This document shows, piece by piece, positions 1 through 8,972 of a stretch of 64,000 nt of DNA. Every line of letters starts with the position of its first letter. The first letter of the stretch is position 1. The notes under the pieces are model-generated. The model did no database searches and was not told the DNA's origin. It saw only the letters and a list, made by a program, of their open reading frames with translations. The DNA comes from Clostridiales bacterium. GTDB taxonomy: Bacteria > Bacillota > Clostridia > Oscillospirales > Oscillospiraceae. A program made the translations under genes and the position numbers. Location of the stretch: assembly GCA_012838345.1 (NCBI GenBank), contig DUPK01000005.1:1-64000 (forward strand), given 5' to 3'.

Positions 1-120
1 CACCTCAACACAACCGAGATTTATACGCATATCGACAATACTGAGCTGAGAATTGCAGCCAGCGCCAATCCGCTCGGCAGCTTTAAAGCGGAGAAAAAAA
101 GAAAAACAGGCGACAGCTAA
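1..120 (+). CDS. Tyrosine-type site-specific recombinase, C-terminal end (partial)
   Basis: Reading frame 1 is open from the first base to a TAA at 118-120 and encodes the last 39 residues of a protein that starts outside the window. The segment H-L-N-T-T-E-I-Y-T-H matches the C-terminal active-site box of XerC/XerD-type recombinases, in which the Tyr is the nucleophile that attaches to DNA and the preceding His belongs to the active site. The basic tail after it is typical of such proteins in Clostridia. Whether this is a chromosome-dimer resolvase or a mobile-element integrase cannot be told from the tail alone. No attachment site is recognisable next to it. Confidence 0.75.
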   Translation, partial: HLNTTEIYTHIDNTELRIAASANPLGSFKAEKKRKTGDS

Positions 121-149
121 CTTCCAAAAACTAAAGAAGGTGCATTTTT

Positions 150-1547
150 TTGGTCTTTTCCAGTATCTTATTTATGTTTATATACCTGCCAGTCGTTTTG
201 GCGCTTTATTACCTCTCGCCTCTCAAATGGCGCTGCATAGTGCTCTTTGTCGTAAACCTCATCTTCTACGGCTGGGGCGAGCCCATATATGTTTCGCTGA
301 TGATATTTTCAACCGTGGTCGACTATGTTCACGGCATGCTGGTCGAAAAATACCGCGCAAACGATAGGCTTGCGCGGAAGATTGTACTATCCTCGGTTTT
401 AATAAATCTCGGGCTGCTCTTTTTCTTTAAGTACATCGACTTCTTTATAGCAAACCTCGCGCTGATTCAGGCCTTTAGCTCTCTTAAGCCGCTCGGGGTC
501 TCGCTTCCTATAGGCATATCCTTCTACACCTTCCAGACCATGTCGTACACTATAGACGTTTACAGGAACGACGCGCCCGTCCAGAAGAACATCTTAAAAT
601 TCGGCGACTATGTCTCGCTCTTTCCACAGCTCATAGCAGGCCCTATCGTGCGCTATAAGGACGTTGCTGAGCAGCTAAACGAACGCGAGCACAGCGTAGA
701 GAAATTTGCTTCCGGCGTCCGGCGCTTTATCGTGGGGCTTGCAAAAAAGGTGCTGCTTGCAAACAACATCGGTATGCTCTGGGACGTATACAAGGTAATG
801 CCGGCTGAAGAGCTCACGACTCTCGGAGCCTGGCTCGGCATAATCGCCTTTTCCTTCCAGATTTACTTTGACTTCTCCGGCTACTCGGATATGGCCATCG
901 GCCTCGGGCGGATGATTGGCTTTGAGTTTTTGGAGAATTTCAACTATCCCTATATTTCAAAGAGCATTACCGAGTTCTGGCGTCGCTGGCATATCTCGCT
1001 TGGCACCTGGTTCCGCGAGTACGTATATATCCCGCTCGGCGGCAACCGCAAGGGGACGCTGCGCACCTTCTTAAATATCTTTATCGTATGGGCAATCACC
1101 GGCTTCTGGCACGGGGCTAGCTGGAACTATCTGCTTTGGGGCATTTATTACGCGATTCTCCTGATGATTGAAAAAGCCTTCCTCCTTGATTGGCTTAAGA
1201 AAGCGCCTGCTATTGTTTCACATCTATACACACTCGTACTTGTGGTCATCGGCTGGGCGCTGTTTGCAATCGAGGACCTCGGAAGCTGCATTACTTATAT
1301 CTCCGCCATGCTCGGCGGCGGCGCGGGCTTTACAAACTCCACAGTGAGCTACTACTTCATGGGCTACCTGCCCTCGCTTATAATCATGGCCTTTGCCTCA
1401 ACTCCGCTGGGAGTTAAGCTTTTAAACCGTCTACCGGTAAAGAGCAGGCAGATTGCGATACCTGTATTGATTGCATTTACGCTGCTTATATCAACCGCAT
1501 ATCTCGTGGACGCGACCTATAATCCGTTCCTCTACTTCAGGTTCTAG
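150..1547 (+). CDS. MBOAT family membrane-bound O-acyltransferase (AlgI-like)
   Basis: A 465-residue polytopic membrane protein of normal length for the AlgI/DltB branch of the MBOAT family. These proteins move acyl groups, usually acetyl, across the membrane onto exported polysaccharide. The conserved catalytic His is in FWHGASWNYLLWG (His321), and the upstream motif FWRRWHISLGTWFREYVYIPLGG is intact as a series of shorter conserved blocks. The start is a TTG preceded by AAGAAGG nine bases upstream, and the first residues MVFSSILFMF fit the family N-terminus. The DHHW protein gene begins 12 bp downstream, so the two are probably one transcript. The acyl acceptor is unknown. Sure of family, not of substrate. 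Confidence 0.92.
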   Translation: MVFSSILFMFIYLPVVLALYYLSPLKWRCIVLFVVNLIFYGWGEPIYVSLMIFSTVVDYVHGMLVEKYRANDRLARKIVLSSVLINLGLLFFFKYIDFFIANLALIQAFSSLKPLGVSLPIGISFYTFQTMSYTIDVYRNDAPVQKNILKFGDYVSLFPQLIAGPIVRYKDVAEQLNEREHSVEKFASGVRRFIVGLAKKVLLANNIGMLWDVYKVMPAEELTTLGAWLGIIAFSFQIYFDFSGYSDMAIGLGRMIGFEFLENFNYPYISKSITEFWRRWHISLGTWFREYVYIPLGGNRKGTLRTFLNIFIVWAITGFWHGASWNYLLWGIYYAILLMIEKAFLLDWLKKAPAIVSHLYTLVLVVIGWALFAIEDLGSCITYISAMLGGGAGFTNSTVSYYFMGYLPSLIIMAFASTPLGVKLLNRLPVKSRQIAIPVLIAFTLLISTAYLVDATYNPFLYFRF

Positions 1548-1559
1548 GGAGCAGATATT

Positions 1560-2687
1560 ATGAGTAAACAGAAAATCTCAAATCTAATACAGGTAATCCT
1601 ATTTCTGGCCTTCATCGGCGGTTTCTTCGTAATCAATTTGATCACTCCGGACAGGGCCTTCTCGGAGAAAGAAAACAGAATGCTTGAGCAGGCCCCCAGG
1701 TTCAGCTTTGACAGCCTCTTTTCCGGTAAATTCACCTCCACTTTTGAAACCTATATAACCGACCAGTTTGCGGGCAGGGATAAGTGGATCGGCCTCAAGT
1801 CATTTTCGGAGCTTGCGCTCCAAAAGAAGGAAAACAACGGCGTCTACCTCGGCGAGGGCGGCACCCTGCTTACCCGCTTAGATAGGCCCGATGAAAATCG
1901 TCTGGAAACGAATATAAGCGCCGTCAAGAAGTTTGCGGGCGACATCGGCATCCCCGTTTACTTCTCGCTCATCCCCAGCTCAACGGAAATCTGGGCGGAC
2001 AAGCTCCCGAAGAACGCACCGAGCTATGGCCAGCTTGAGCTAATTGAAGACCTCTATTCAGGGAGCGGCGCGGTAAATATTGACACCTATTCAGCCTTGT
2101 ACGGACACAAGGATGAGTATATTTACTTTAGAACCGATCACCACTGGACGCCGCTCGGCGCATACTACGGCTACAGGGCTCTTGCCGAGGCCATGGGTTT
2201 TGAGCCGAGGCCCTTGGAGAGCTTCACCCCGGCCACGGTGAGCGAGGATTTCTTCGGCACCACCTATTCAAGTTCCGGCATACGCAACGTAAAGCCCGAC
2301 ACTATTGTCACATTTGTAGAGGACTATGAGGGGCTCACCATCACTAACTACACAACCGGTTCGGCCGAGGAAGGCGTACTTTATGATTACAGCAAGCTCG
2401 AAACGAAGGACAAGTACTCCATGTTCCTTGGCGGCAACACGCCGCTTATCCAGATAAAAACCGGGCATGAGGGGCCAAAGCTTCTCATACTCCGTGACTC
2501 ATACGCAGATGTCCTAATTCCCTTCCTGTTTGAGCACTTTTCGGAGATACACGCGGTTGACCTAAGGTACAACAAATCGAGCATAAAGGATTATATAGCC
2601 GAGAACGGTATTGATGAGGTTGTCATAAGCTACGGAGTCACCAATTTCGTATCGGACGCCAATATATTCCTTCTGGGAAGACAATGA
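1560..2687 (+). CDS. DHHW family protein (AlgJ/AlgX-like partner of MBOAT)
   Basis: A 375-residue protein with one N-terminal membrane segment (about residues 11-28) and an extracytoplasmic SGNH-like domain. The signature DHHWTPLGAYYGY, which gives the DHHW family its name, is present, and a later Ser in LRDSYADVLIPF is the likely second active-site block. By analogy with AlgJ/AlgX it would receive the acyl group from the MBOAT protein and pass it to a polysaccharide outside the cell. The gene follows the MBOAT gene after 12 bp and is closed by a strong hairpin terminator, so the pair forms a compact operon. Substrate is inference. Confidence 0.9.
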   Translation: MSKQKISNLIQVILFLAFIGGFFVINLITPDRAFSEKENRMLEQAPRFSFDSLFSGKFTSTFETYITDQFAGRDKWIGLKSFSELALQKKENNGVYLGEGGTLLTRLDRPDENRLETNISAVKKFAGDIGIPVYFSLIPSSTEIWADKLPKNAPSYGQLELIEDLYSGSGAVNIDTYSALYGHKDEYIYFRTDHHWTPLGAYYGYRALAEAMGFEPRPLESFTPATVSEDFFGTTYSSSGIRNVKPDTIVTFVEDYEGLTITNYTTGSAEEGVLYDYSKLETKDKYSMFLGGNTPLIQIKTGHEGPKLLILRDSYADVLIPFLFEHFSEIHAVDLRYNKSSIKDYIAENGIDEVVISYGVTNFVSDANIFLLGRQ

Positions 2688-2692
2688 AACAA

Positions 2693-2727
2693 CTGCCCCG
2701 CCGGGAAACCGGCAGGGCAGTTTATTT
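2693..2727. terminator. Intrinsic terminator after MBOAT-DHHW, shared with fba
   Basis: A 12-bp stem (CTGCCCCGCCGG / CCGGCAGGGCAG, one mismatch) with loop GAAA is followed by TTTATTT. It lies between two convergent genes and may serve both. Confidence 0.85.
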
Positions 2728-2739
2728 ATGATATTGCGA

Positions 2740-3675
2740 TTACGCCTTGCCCTCGCAGCCGAGGACGTTTATTATCTTGTGCTTAACAAGCTCGACGATG
2801 TTTTCCCTTGCGGGTCTCAGATACTGTCTCGGGTCGAAGTGCTCAGGATGCTCGGCAAGATACTTTCTGATTGTGGCGGTCATCGCAAGTCGCAGGTCAG
2901 AGTCTATATTGATTTTGCAGACCGCCATTTTTGCCGCCTGGCGCAGCATGTCCTCCGGGATACCGATGGCGTCGGGCATCTTGCCGCCGTTTTCATTTAT
3001 CATCTTAACGTACTCGGGCACAACGGAGGAGGCACCGTGGAGGACTATCGGGAAGTTCGGAAGCCTCCTTCCGACCTCTTCGAGGATGTCAAAACGGAGC
3101 TTGGGCTTCTGCCCGGGCTTGAACTTATAGGCACCGTGGCTCGTACCGATTGCTATGGCGAGGGAATCGACGCCGGTCCTTGTCACGAACTCCTCAACCT
3201 CGTCGGGCCTTGTATAGAAGGCGTCCTCATCTGAGACCTTCACATCGTCCTCAACGCCCGCAAGACGCCCTAGCTCGCCTTCCACGACAACGCCGTTGTC
3301 GTGGGCGTATTCGACAACCCGCTTTGTCAGCTTGATATTTTCCTCGAAGCTGAGGTGGCTGCCGTCTATCATGACCGAGGTAAAGCCCCCGTCTATGCAG
3401 GACTTGCACAGCTCAAAGCTGTCGCCGTGGTCGAGGTGCAGGCAGATGGGAAGGTCGGTCTCGATTACCGCGGCTTCGATGAGCTTCATCAGATAGGTAT
3501 GGCTGGCGTATTTCCTTGCGCCCGCGGACACCTGGAGAATCAGAGGGGAGTTTGTCTCCTTCGCCGCCTGGGTTATTCCCTGGATTATCTCCATATTGTT
3601 GACGTTGAAGGCGCCTACGGCATAGCCGCCATCATAAGCCTTTTTCATCATTTCCTTGCTCGTAACTATCGGCAT
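2740..3675 (-). CDS. fba: Class II fructose-bisphosphate aldolase
   Basis: A 311-residue aldolase that cleaves fructose-1,6-bisphosphate into glyceraldehyde-3-phosphate and dihydroxyacetone phosphate in the cytoplasm. The zinc-binding LHLDHGDS, the VMIDGSH block, the VEGELG acidic motif, the GTSHGAYKF histidine and the LHGASSV segment all match class II enzymes of the Firmicutes type. The start ATG has a strong GGAGGA ribosome site. It is transcribed divergently from the phosphofructokinase gene, so the two glycolytic genes share one intergenic control region. Confidence 0.96.
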   Translation of the reverse strand: MPIVTSKEMMKKAYDGGYAVGAFNVNNMEIIQGITQAAKETNSPLILQVSAGARKYASHTYLMKLIEAAVIETDLPICLHLDHGDSFELCKSCIDGGFTSVMIDGSHLSFEENIKLTKRVVEYAHDNGVVVEGELGRLAGVEDDVKVSDEDAFYTRPDEVEEFVTRTGVDSLAIAIGTSHGAYKFKPGQKPKLRFDILEEVGRRLPNFPIVLHGASSVVPEYVKMINENGGKMPDAIGIPEDMLRQAAKMAVCKINIDSDLRLAMTATIRKYLAEHPEHFDPRQYLRPARENIVELVKHKIINVLGCEGKA

Positions 3676-3780
3676 GTTTCATTCTCCTCCAGTAAAAAAT
3701 CACTATGGAATATTTTATTATTATAATAACATAGCGCAATTAAAAAACAAAGAGATTTGCTTTCCGCCACTCTATTTTCT

Positions 3781-3809
3781 TTGATTTTATACCTGCAATA
3801 TGCTAAAAT
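3781..3809 (+). promoter_or_regulatory. Promoter of the PPi-phosphofructokinase gene
   Basis: TTGATT (3781-3786), a 17-bp spacer and TAAAAT (3804-3809) with a TG extension at 3801. The predicted transcript start near 3816 lies after the upstream in-frame ATG at 3800, which supports the ATG at 3842 as the true start. Confidence 0.75.
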
Positions 3810-3841
3810 TAACTGAACAATATACTCAGGGGGTATTTTAT

Positions 3842-5104
3842 ATGGCTGAAAAACTCAGGGGCGCCTGCATCATCGGGCAGTCGGGCGGACCCAGTGCGGT
3901 AATAAATTCAAGCATATACGGAGCTATCAAAACTGCTATGGAGCGCGAGGAAATTACAAGGGTTTTGGGCGCGTCCCACGGTATCGTAGGCGTCATCTCC
4001 GGCGAACTCTTTGATTTGGATTTGGAGGACCCCGAGGAGCTCGCCCTTTTGCCCAACACTCCGGCCTCCGCCCTGGGCTCATGCCGCTATAAAATAGCCG
4101 ACCCGGACAAGGACGAAACCGATTGCAAGAGGATTCTCGATATATTTAAGCGCTACAACGTGCGCTATTTCTTCTACAACGGCGGCAACGACTCAATGGA
4201 CACATGCGAGAAAATCAGCCGTTACCTGGACAAAGTCGGCTATGAGTGCAGAGTCATAGGCATACCGAAAACCATAGACAACGACCTTTACGGTACCGAC
4301 CACTGCCCGGGATTTGGGAGCGCGGCTAAGTACATAGCCACTTCCCTTATGGAAATATCCAAGGACACAGCCGTATATGACACCGGCGCCATCACAATTG
4401 TGGAAATAATGGGACGCAACGCAGGCTGGCTCACGGCTTCCTCCGCCCTGGCAAGGGATAAATGCTCGGGCTGCGGCCCAGACCTCATTTACCCGCCCGA
4501 GGTTGTATTTGACTTTGAGAAGTTTCTTGACGACGTGCACCGCCTTTACCTTGAGAAAAAGAATGTTTTGGTTGCGGTTTCCGAGGGCGTGCGCGACAAA
4601 ACCGGAAAGCTGATTTCCCAGTATTCTTCAGCCAACATGGGGCAGGTCGACGCTTTCGGCCACGTGCAGCTCGGCGGCCTTGCCGCAATACTAGCCTCCT
4701 TTGTAAAGGCGAGGACGGGCGCGAAGGTCCGCGGGATTGAGCTGAGCCTTTTGCAGCGCTGCGCCGCCCACTGCGCTTCTCAGACAGACATTGACGAGGC
4801 CTTTATGGCCGGAAAGGCAGCGGTTGAAGAGGCCATACGGGGCGCAAACGGAGTTATGGTAGGCTTTGAGCGCGAATATATAAACGGCAAATACACCTGC
4901 AAGACCAAGCTCGTCCCCTTGAAGGATGTCGCAAATTACGAAAACAAGCTGCCGATTGAATGGATAACCACCGAGGGCAACGACGTCACACAGGACTTCA
5001 TTGACTACGCGCTGCCCCTAATTCAGGGCGAGCCGACCAGAAAGCTCGTAAACTCCCTCCCCCGCTTTGCAAGACTAAAAAAGATACCCGCCAAGGAATC
5101 CTAA
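3842..5104 (+). CDS. pfp: Pyrophosphate-type 6-phosphofructokinase
   Basis: A 420-residue PFK-family enzyme that phosphorylates fructose-6-phosphate. The phosphoryl-donor site reads YNGGNDSMDT where ATP enzymes have GGDGS, and the catalytic loop reads PKTIDND with Lys rather than Gly. Both substitutions are the accepted markers of PPi-dependent enzymes, so diphosphate is the probable donor. The start was chosen at the ATG behind CAGGGGG, ten bases upstream, because the promoter begins transcription downstream of the earlier ATG at 3800. Two hairpin terminators follow. PPi use makes the step reversible and energy-saving, common in fermentative Clostridia. Donor choice is inferred from residues. 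Confidence 0.93.
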   Translation: MAEKLRGACIIGQSGGPSAVINSSIYGAIKTAMEREEITRVLGASHGIVGVISGELFDLDLEDPEELALLPNTPASALGSCRYKIADPDKDETDCKRILDIFKRYNVRYFFYNGGNDSMDTCEKISRYLDKVGYECRVIGIPKTIDNDLYGTDHCPGFGSAAKYIATSLMEISKDTAVYDTGAITIVEIMGRNAGWLTASSALARDKCSGCGPDLIYPPEVVFDFEKFLDDVHRLYLEKKNVLVAVSEGVRDKTGKLISQYSSANMGQVDAFGHVQLGGLAAILASFVKARTGAKVRGIELSLLQRCAAHCASQTDIDEAFMAGKAAVEEAIRGANGVMVGFEREYINGKYTCKTKLVPLKDVANYENKLPIEWITTEGNDVTQDFIDYALPLIQGEPTRKLVNSLPRFARLKKIPAKES

Positions 5105-5111
5105 ACTAAAG

Positions 5112-5138
5112 GGCCTGTTTTTAAAACAGCCTCTTTTC
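5112..5138 (+). terminator. Intrinsic terminator after pfp
   Basis: GG-CTGTTTT pairs with AAAACAG-CC (one bulged C) and is followed by TCTTTTC. A modest terminator just beyond the stop codon. Confidence 0.6.
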
Positions 5139-5154
5139 AATCTAATAGACAAAG

Positions 5155-5187
5155 GCCGCAGGAGCGAATACCCCTGCGGCTTTATTT
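5155..5187. terminator. Bidirectional intrinsic terminator between pfp and the uvrC operon
   Basis: An 8-bp GC-rich stem, GCCGCAGG (5155-5162) with CCTGCGGC (5173-5180), is followed by TTTATTT on the plus strand. On the minus strand it lies just after the last gene of the uvrC-rsmD-coaD run. Confidence 0.8.
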
Positions 5188-5194
5188 AATCGGA

Positions 5195-5707
5195 TTAAAC
5201 CTCGTCTGTATTCTCTCCCTGCTCCACGGCGTGTGGGGCGGGTCTTGTGGCGGAAATTGCATTGCGGAAATTCACTCGCGACTGGCGGACCTCGCTCAGC
5301 GCCTCGTTGATGGCCTCCTCCGTTCGCTTGAGGGTGTCCTCGACATAGTCGTTTGCCATCTTCCGCAGCTCCTTTGAGCGCTCCTCGGCTCTCGCGATTA
5401 TTTCATTGGCCTTTGTCCTGGCGGTACGCACGATTATCTGCTCGTCCACCAGGCGTTTTGCCTGCTCCTCGGCGGCGCGCCTTATCGACTCTGCCTCCTG
5501 CTTTGCATTGGCGATATAGTCCGCCCTGGCACTGACAAGGCGCTTTGCCTCTCCTATTTCGACCGGAAGCTGTGCTTTTATCTCATCGAGCAGGTCGAGG
5601 ACCTGATCTCTCTTTATCACACACTTTTCAGCCCCGAGCGGAAGTCCCCACGCATCTGAAATTAAGTTATACAGCATATCCACCAGTTCAAGAACGCTAT
5701 TTGGCAT
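5195..5707 (-). CDS. Coiled-coil protein encoded next to coaD (ATPase subunit-like, function unknown)
   Basis: A 170-residue soluble protein that is almost wholly charged helix from about residue 50 to 145, rich in Ala, Glu and Arg with heptad spacing, as in DivIVA-like or V-ATPase E/H-like coiled coils. Similar proteins sit beside coaD in many Clostridia and are usually annotated only as ATPase-like. The ATG at 5707 was chosen because GGAGG lies eight bases upstream; an earlier in-frame ATG at 5728 lacks a comparable site. It overlaps the end of coaD by 11 bases, so it is translationally linked. I do not assign a function. Confidence 0.8.
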   Translation of the reverse strand: MPNSVLELVDMLYNLISDAWGLPLGAEKCVIKRDQVLDLLDEIKAQLPVEIGEAKRLVSARADYIANAKQEAESIRRAAEEQAKRLVDEQIIVRTARTKANEIIARAEERSKELRKMANDYVEDTLKRTEEAINEALSEVRQSRVNFRNAISATRPAPHAVEQGENTDEV

Positions 5708-6203
5708 ATGATTTACCTCCATTGCCAATCTTTTCGACTATCTCCTGTATAATCTCGCGAGGTACATATTCGCTCAAATCGGCGCCGTATCGGGCCATTT
5801 CCTTAACTGCCGTTGAGCTCAAATATGTGTACTTGCTGTCCGCAACAAGGAAAAAGGTGTCAAGATCAGGATTCATCTTCCTGTTGATGTTCGCCATCTG
5901 GCACTCGTGCTCAAAATCGGACAGGGCGCGAAGGCCCCTTATCAGTATTTTGGCACCCTTGTCCCTGCAATACTCGGCTACAAGCTTATCCGAGAAATCG
6001 ACCTCGACATTCGAAAATCGCTCGCACACCTTTCTGACCTGTGATACTCGCTCTTCAATCGTAAAGGCGGGTCTTTTACTTGAATTGATGCTGACTAAGA
6101 CTATAACCTTATCGAAAATTTTCGCCGCTCTCTTTATCACGTTCAGATGGCCCAGGGTGATAGGGTCGAAGGTGCCGGGATAAACAGCCAAACCATTATG
6201 CAT
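5697..6203 (-). CDS. coaD: Phosphopantetheine adenylyltransferase
   Basis: A 168-residue cytoplasmic enzyme for the fourth step of coenzyme A synthesis, joining 4'-phosphopantetheine and ATP to give dephospho-CoA. The nucleotidyltransferase motif GTFDPITLGH is near the N-terminus and the C-terminal YLSSTAVKEMA block with the conserved Ser-Ser-Thr and Lys is present. Length is standard. It lies 126 bp after rsmD on the same strand, the usual rsmD-coaD pairing in Firmicutes. Confidence 0.97.
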   Translation of the reverse strand: MHNGLAVYPGTFDPITLGHLNVIKRAAKIFDKVIVLVSINSSKRPAFTIEERVSQVRKVCERFSNVEVDFSDKLVAEYCRDKGAKILIRGLRALSDFEHECQMANINRKMNPDLDTFFLVADSKYTYLSSTAVKEMARYGADLSEYVPREIIQEIVEKIGNGGKSYAK

Positions 6204-6328
6204 TAATTAACCATTCCTTTCGCAATGCCGAACACACAGAACGACCACAAAAGGGATGGCCACAATGTGCTGTTATCGGCTTGCTCCCAGAGCGAGCAAT
6301 ATTAAGCTGCGCAAAAACCGGTTATGAT

Positions 6329-6901
6329 TTACTCGTCCGTCCTGCTCTGGCTCCCGGACAATCGGGACAATCTCATATAGACGGTTATCTTAACCTTGCC
6401 GTATCTGTACTCTCGCAGCTTTTTGTACGGGTGTAAGGGCTCTGGCATTTCCAGGTCCTTTTTACTTTCGCAAATTATTATACCATTTTCATTCAATTTG
6501 TCAAACTCGAAAATCTTTTGTAACGATTTGTTCATAAGTCCGGTCGCATAGGGCGGATCTATGAATATCAGGTCGAATTTTCCGGGATGTTCCAGAAACT
6601 TAAGCGCGTCGCCCAGCACGGTTTTCCCGCCGGGAAGCTCCGTCCGCTTTAGGTTCTCCTTGACAAGTTTTATCGCCGAGGCGCTCTCGTCCACGAAGGT
6701 GACCGTGGCGGCTCCGCGGCTCAAGGCCTCTATACCAAGCTGCCCTGTCCCAGCAAAGAGGTCGAGCACGCTTCTGCCTTCAACATCGTACTGGATTATG
6801 TTGAATATGGACTCTTTTACCATGTCCGAAGTCGGGCGGATTGCCACTCCCTCGGGCTCTTTAAGCTTTCTGCCCCTGGCCAGTCCCGTTATTACTCTCA
6901 T
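6329..6901 (-). CDS. rsmD: 16S rRNA (guanine-966-N2)-methyltransferase
   Basis: A 190-residue class I SAM-dependent methyltransferase. The AdoMet site DLFAGTGQLGIEALSRGA and the catalytic FIDPPYATG block (DPPY motif of N-methyltransferases) are clear, and the N-terminus MRVITGLARGRKL is diagnostic for RsmD. It modifies G966 of 16S rRNA in the assembled small subunit. The gene starts 2 bp from the uvrC stop codon, so they are co-transcribed. Confidence 0.95.
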   Translation of the reverse strand: MRVITGLARGRKLKEPEGVAIRPTSDMVKESIFNIIQYDVEGRSVLDLFAGTGQLGIEALSRGAATVTFVDESASAIKLVKENLKRTELPGGKTVLGDALKFLEHPGKFDLIFIDPPYATGLMNKSLQKIFEFDKLNENGIIICESKKDLEMPEPLHPYKKLREYRYGKVKITVYMRLSRLSGSQSRTDE

Positions 6902-6902
6902 T

Positions 6903-8720
6903 TTATACTACCTCGTCTTTATGAAAATAGTTGTATACCGACGCCGCTGTATTTTTGGGTACGATTTCGCCCAGCTCTTCGAGCGAGGCTGCGCGTATCG
7001 CCTTTATGCTCTTGAAATGCTTAAGAAGCTGCGCCTTACGCTTTTCGCCCACGCCGGGAATCATATCGAGTTCGGACCCGCGCAGCGAGTTTGAACGTAG
7101 CTGCCTGTGATAGCTTATTGCAAAGCGGTGCGTCTCCTCCTGGATACGGCCGATAAACGAAAACACAGCCGGGTAAGCCGAAATATCGATTTCCTCACCG
7201 TCCGGCGTAACAAGCGCCCTTGTCCGGTGGCGCTCATCCTTGACCATCCCGAAGACGGGGATGTCAATCCCCTTTTCAACAAGCACTTTCCTTGCCGTGG
7301 CCGCGTGAGCCGCCCCTCCGTCTATTAAAATTATATCCGGAAGAGTGTCAAATTTTTCATCGCCCTTGAGATAGCGCTCAAAGCGCCTGGAGAGGGTCTC
7401 GTACATGCTGTAGTAATCGTCCGGCGTCTCGGTTCCCTTGATTTTGAACTTCCTGTAGTCCTTTTTAAGGGGCTTTAAGCGTTCAAACACGGTCATTGAG
7501 GAGACGATTTCGGAAGAGCCCGTGTTTGATATGTCATAGGCTTCGATGCGTTCGGGCTGTTTATCAATCCCCAGCGCCTCTTTGAGCCACTTGAGCGTCT
7601 TGAGAACCTTTTCCTCCTTGTTCGTAAGGCGGTTTAATTCCTCCGCGGCGTTGAGGTTTGCCGTCTCTACAAGCCGCCTTTTTTCACCCTTTTGCGGCGT
7701 CGTCACATACACGCTCCTGCCCGCCTGCTCGGAGAAAAGCTGCTGAATAAGTAGATTGTCCTCGGTTTCGCAGGGCAGGTAAATATTCTTGGGATAGACG
7801 CCGCGAAGACTGTAATACTGCCGCAGAAGTGCCGAGATGGCCTCGCTGTCGTCCTCCATCGGGTTTTCAATAATCTCGGAATCCTTATCGAGAAGGCTCC
7901 CGCCGATATAGTGCAAAACTACAAAGCAGCTCTTAGTCTCGCCCCTGACAAAGCCGACGACGTCGCTGTCGGCGGAGCGGGCAGAAACCACCCTCTGCTT
8001 CGTTTCAAGCCTCTGAATCGCCCTGAGCTTGTCGCGCTTTTCGGAGGCAAGCTCAAATTTTAGCTCTTCAGCGGCCTTCAGCATCTCCTGCTCCAGTCTC
8101 GCGCAGAGCTCGGCCGTCTTGCCCTCAAGGACCATTACCGCCTCAGTCAGAACCCGCCTGTACTCCTCGGCCCCGGGCACCCCCCTGCAGTAGGCGTCGC
8201 AGGCGCCCATGTGGTGGTTAAGGCAGGGCCTGCCCTTGCCTATGTCCCTCGGAAACTTCCTCGAGCAGGTCGGGAGCTTAAAGGTCTTGCACAGGGCCGA
8301 TATGACCTCGCGGGTCAAAGTCCTGCCGCCAAAGGGGCCGAAATACTTCGCACCGTCGTTTCCCATCCTTGAGACCATCGAAAAAACGGGGTACTCCTCG
8401 TTCAAATCAAGCCTCACGAAGGGATAGCCCTTGTCGTCCTTCAGCATGACATTATAATAGGGCTTATGCCTCTTTATAAGCGAGTTTTCAAGCACAAGCG
8501 CCTCAAACTCCGAGTTTGCAATAATTACGTCAAAATCGGCCACTCTTGATACCATCGCGGTCGTCTTTGTGTCGTGGCTACCCCGGAAGTAGCTGCTGAC
8601 GCGGTTTTTCAGCTTTTTGGCCTTTCCGACGTATATTACCTCACGGTTTTCGTCCATCATTATATACACTCCCGGCTTCATCGGGAGCCTTAAAGCCTTT
8701 TCTCTGAGCGCCTCCAGCAT
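6903..8720 (-). CDS. uvrC: Excinuclease ABC subunit C
   Basis: A 605-residue nuclease that makes both incisions around bulky DNA lesions in nucleotide excision repair with UvrA and UvrB. Domains in order: GIY-YIG nuclease (about 12-90, PGVYIM and VIYVGKAKKLKNRV), a Cys-rich insert (about 150-180), the UvrB-binding UVR helix pair (about 200-240), the RNase H-like second nuclease (EAYDISN and IILIDGG blocks), and C-terminal helix-hairpin-helix motifs (IPGVGEKRKAQLLKHF). The start has a GAGG site just upstream. First gene of a four-gene minus-strand run. Confidence 0.97.
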   Translation of the reverse strand: MLEALREKALRLPMKPGVYIMMDENREVIYVGKAKKLKNRVSSYFRGSHDTKTTAMVSRVADFDVIIANSEFEALVLENSLIKRHKPYYNVMLKDDKGYPFVRLDLNEEYPVFSMVSRMGNDGAKYFGPFGGRTLTREVISALCKTFKLPTCSRKFPRDIGKGRPCLNHHMGACDAYCRGVPGAEEYRRVLTEAVMVLEGKTAELCARLEQEMLKAAEELKFELASEKRDKLRAIQRLETKQRVVSARSADSDVVGFVRGETKSCFVVLHYIGGSLLDKDSEIIENPMEDDSEAISALLRQYYSLRGVYPKNIYLPCETEDNLLIQQLFSEQAGRSVYVTTPQKGEKRRLVETANLNAAEELNRLTNKEEKVLKTLKWLKEALGIDKQPERIEAYDISNTGSSEIVSSMTVFERLKPLKKDYRKFKIKGTETPDDYYSMYETLSRRFERYLKGDEKFDTLPDIILIDGGAAHAATARKVLVEKGIDIPVFGMVKDERHRTRALVTPDGEEIDISAYPAVFSFIGRIQEETHRFAISYHRQLRSNSLRGSELDMIPGVGEKRKAQLLKHFKSIKAIRAASLEELGEIVPKNTAASVYNYFHKDEVV

Positions 8721-8915
8721 TTTTCCTCCTCTACGCCTTCAAAGATACCTGTGTATTCTTTCTCAATCGAATATCCGGGAAAGCAAGCGGAAATATCGGC
8801 ATGCTTATTCCGCTATGAGTATCAGTATTATAGCTTTGTTTCTCGGCCAATACAATAACTATTGATGTGGTTCCCGATATTATATTGCGAAATTATAAAT
8901 ATTTTATATTTTAGT

Positions 8916-8944
8916 TTGACATCCTTTATTTAGTAGTGTATAAT
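8916..8944 (+). promoter_or_regulatory. Consensus sigma-A promoter before the DUF1836 gene
   Basis: TTGACA (8916-8921), 17-bp spacer, TATAAT (8939-8944): a perfect match to both consensus boxes. The start codon is about 22 bases past the predicted transcript start. The rest of the 250-bp gap to uvrC is AT-rich with no gene seen. Confidence 0.88.
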
Positions 8945-8972
8945 TTTCACATTATTTTTTGGGAGGGTTATT

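Noticed and set aside
2728-3234. 168-codon plus-strand frame opposite the aldolase gene
   Set aside because: Antisense to a fully conserved fba; no ribosome site and no recognisable protein.
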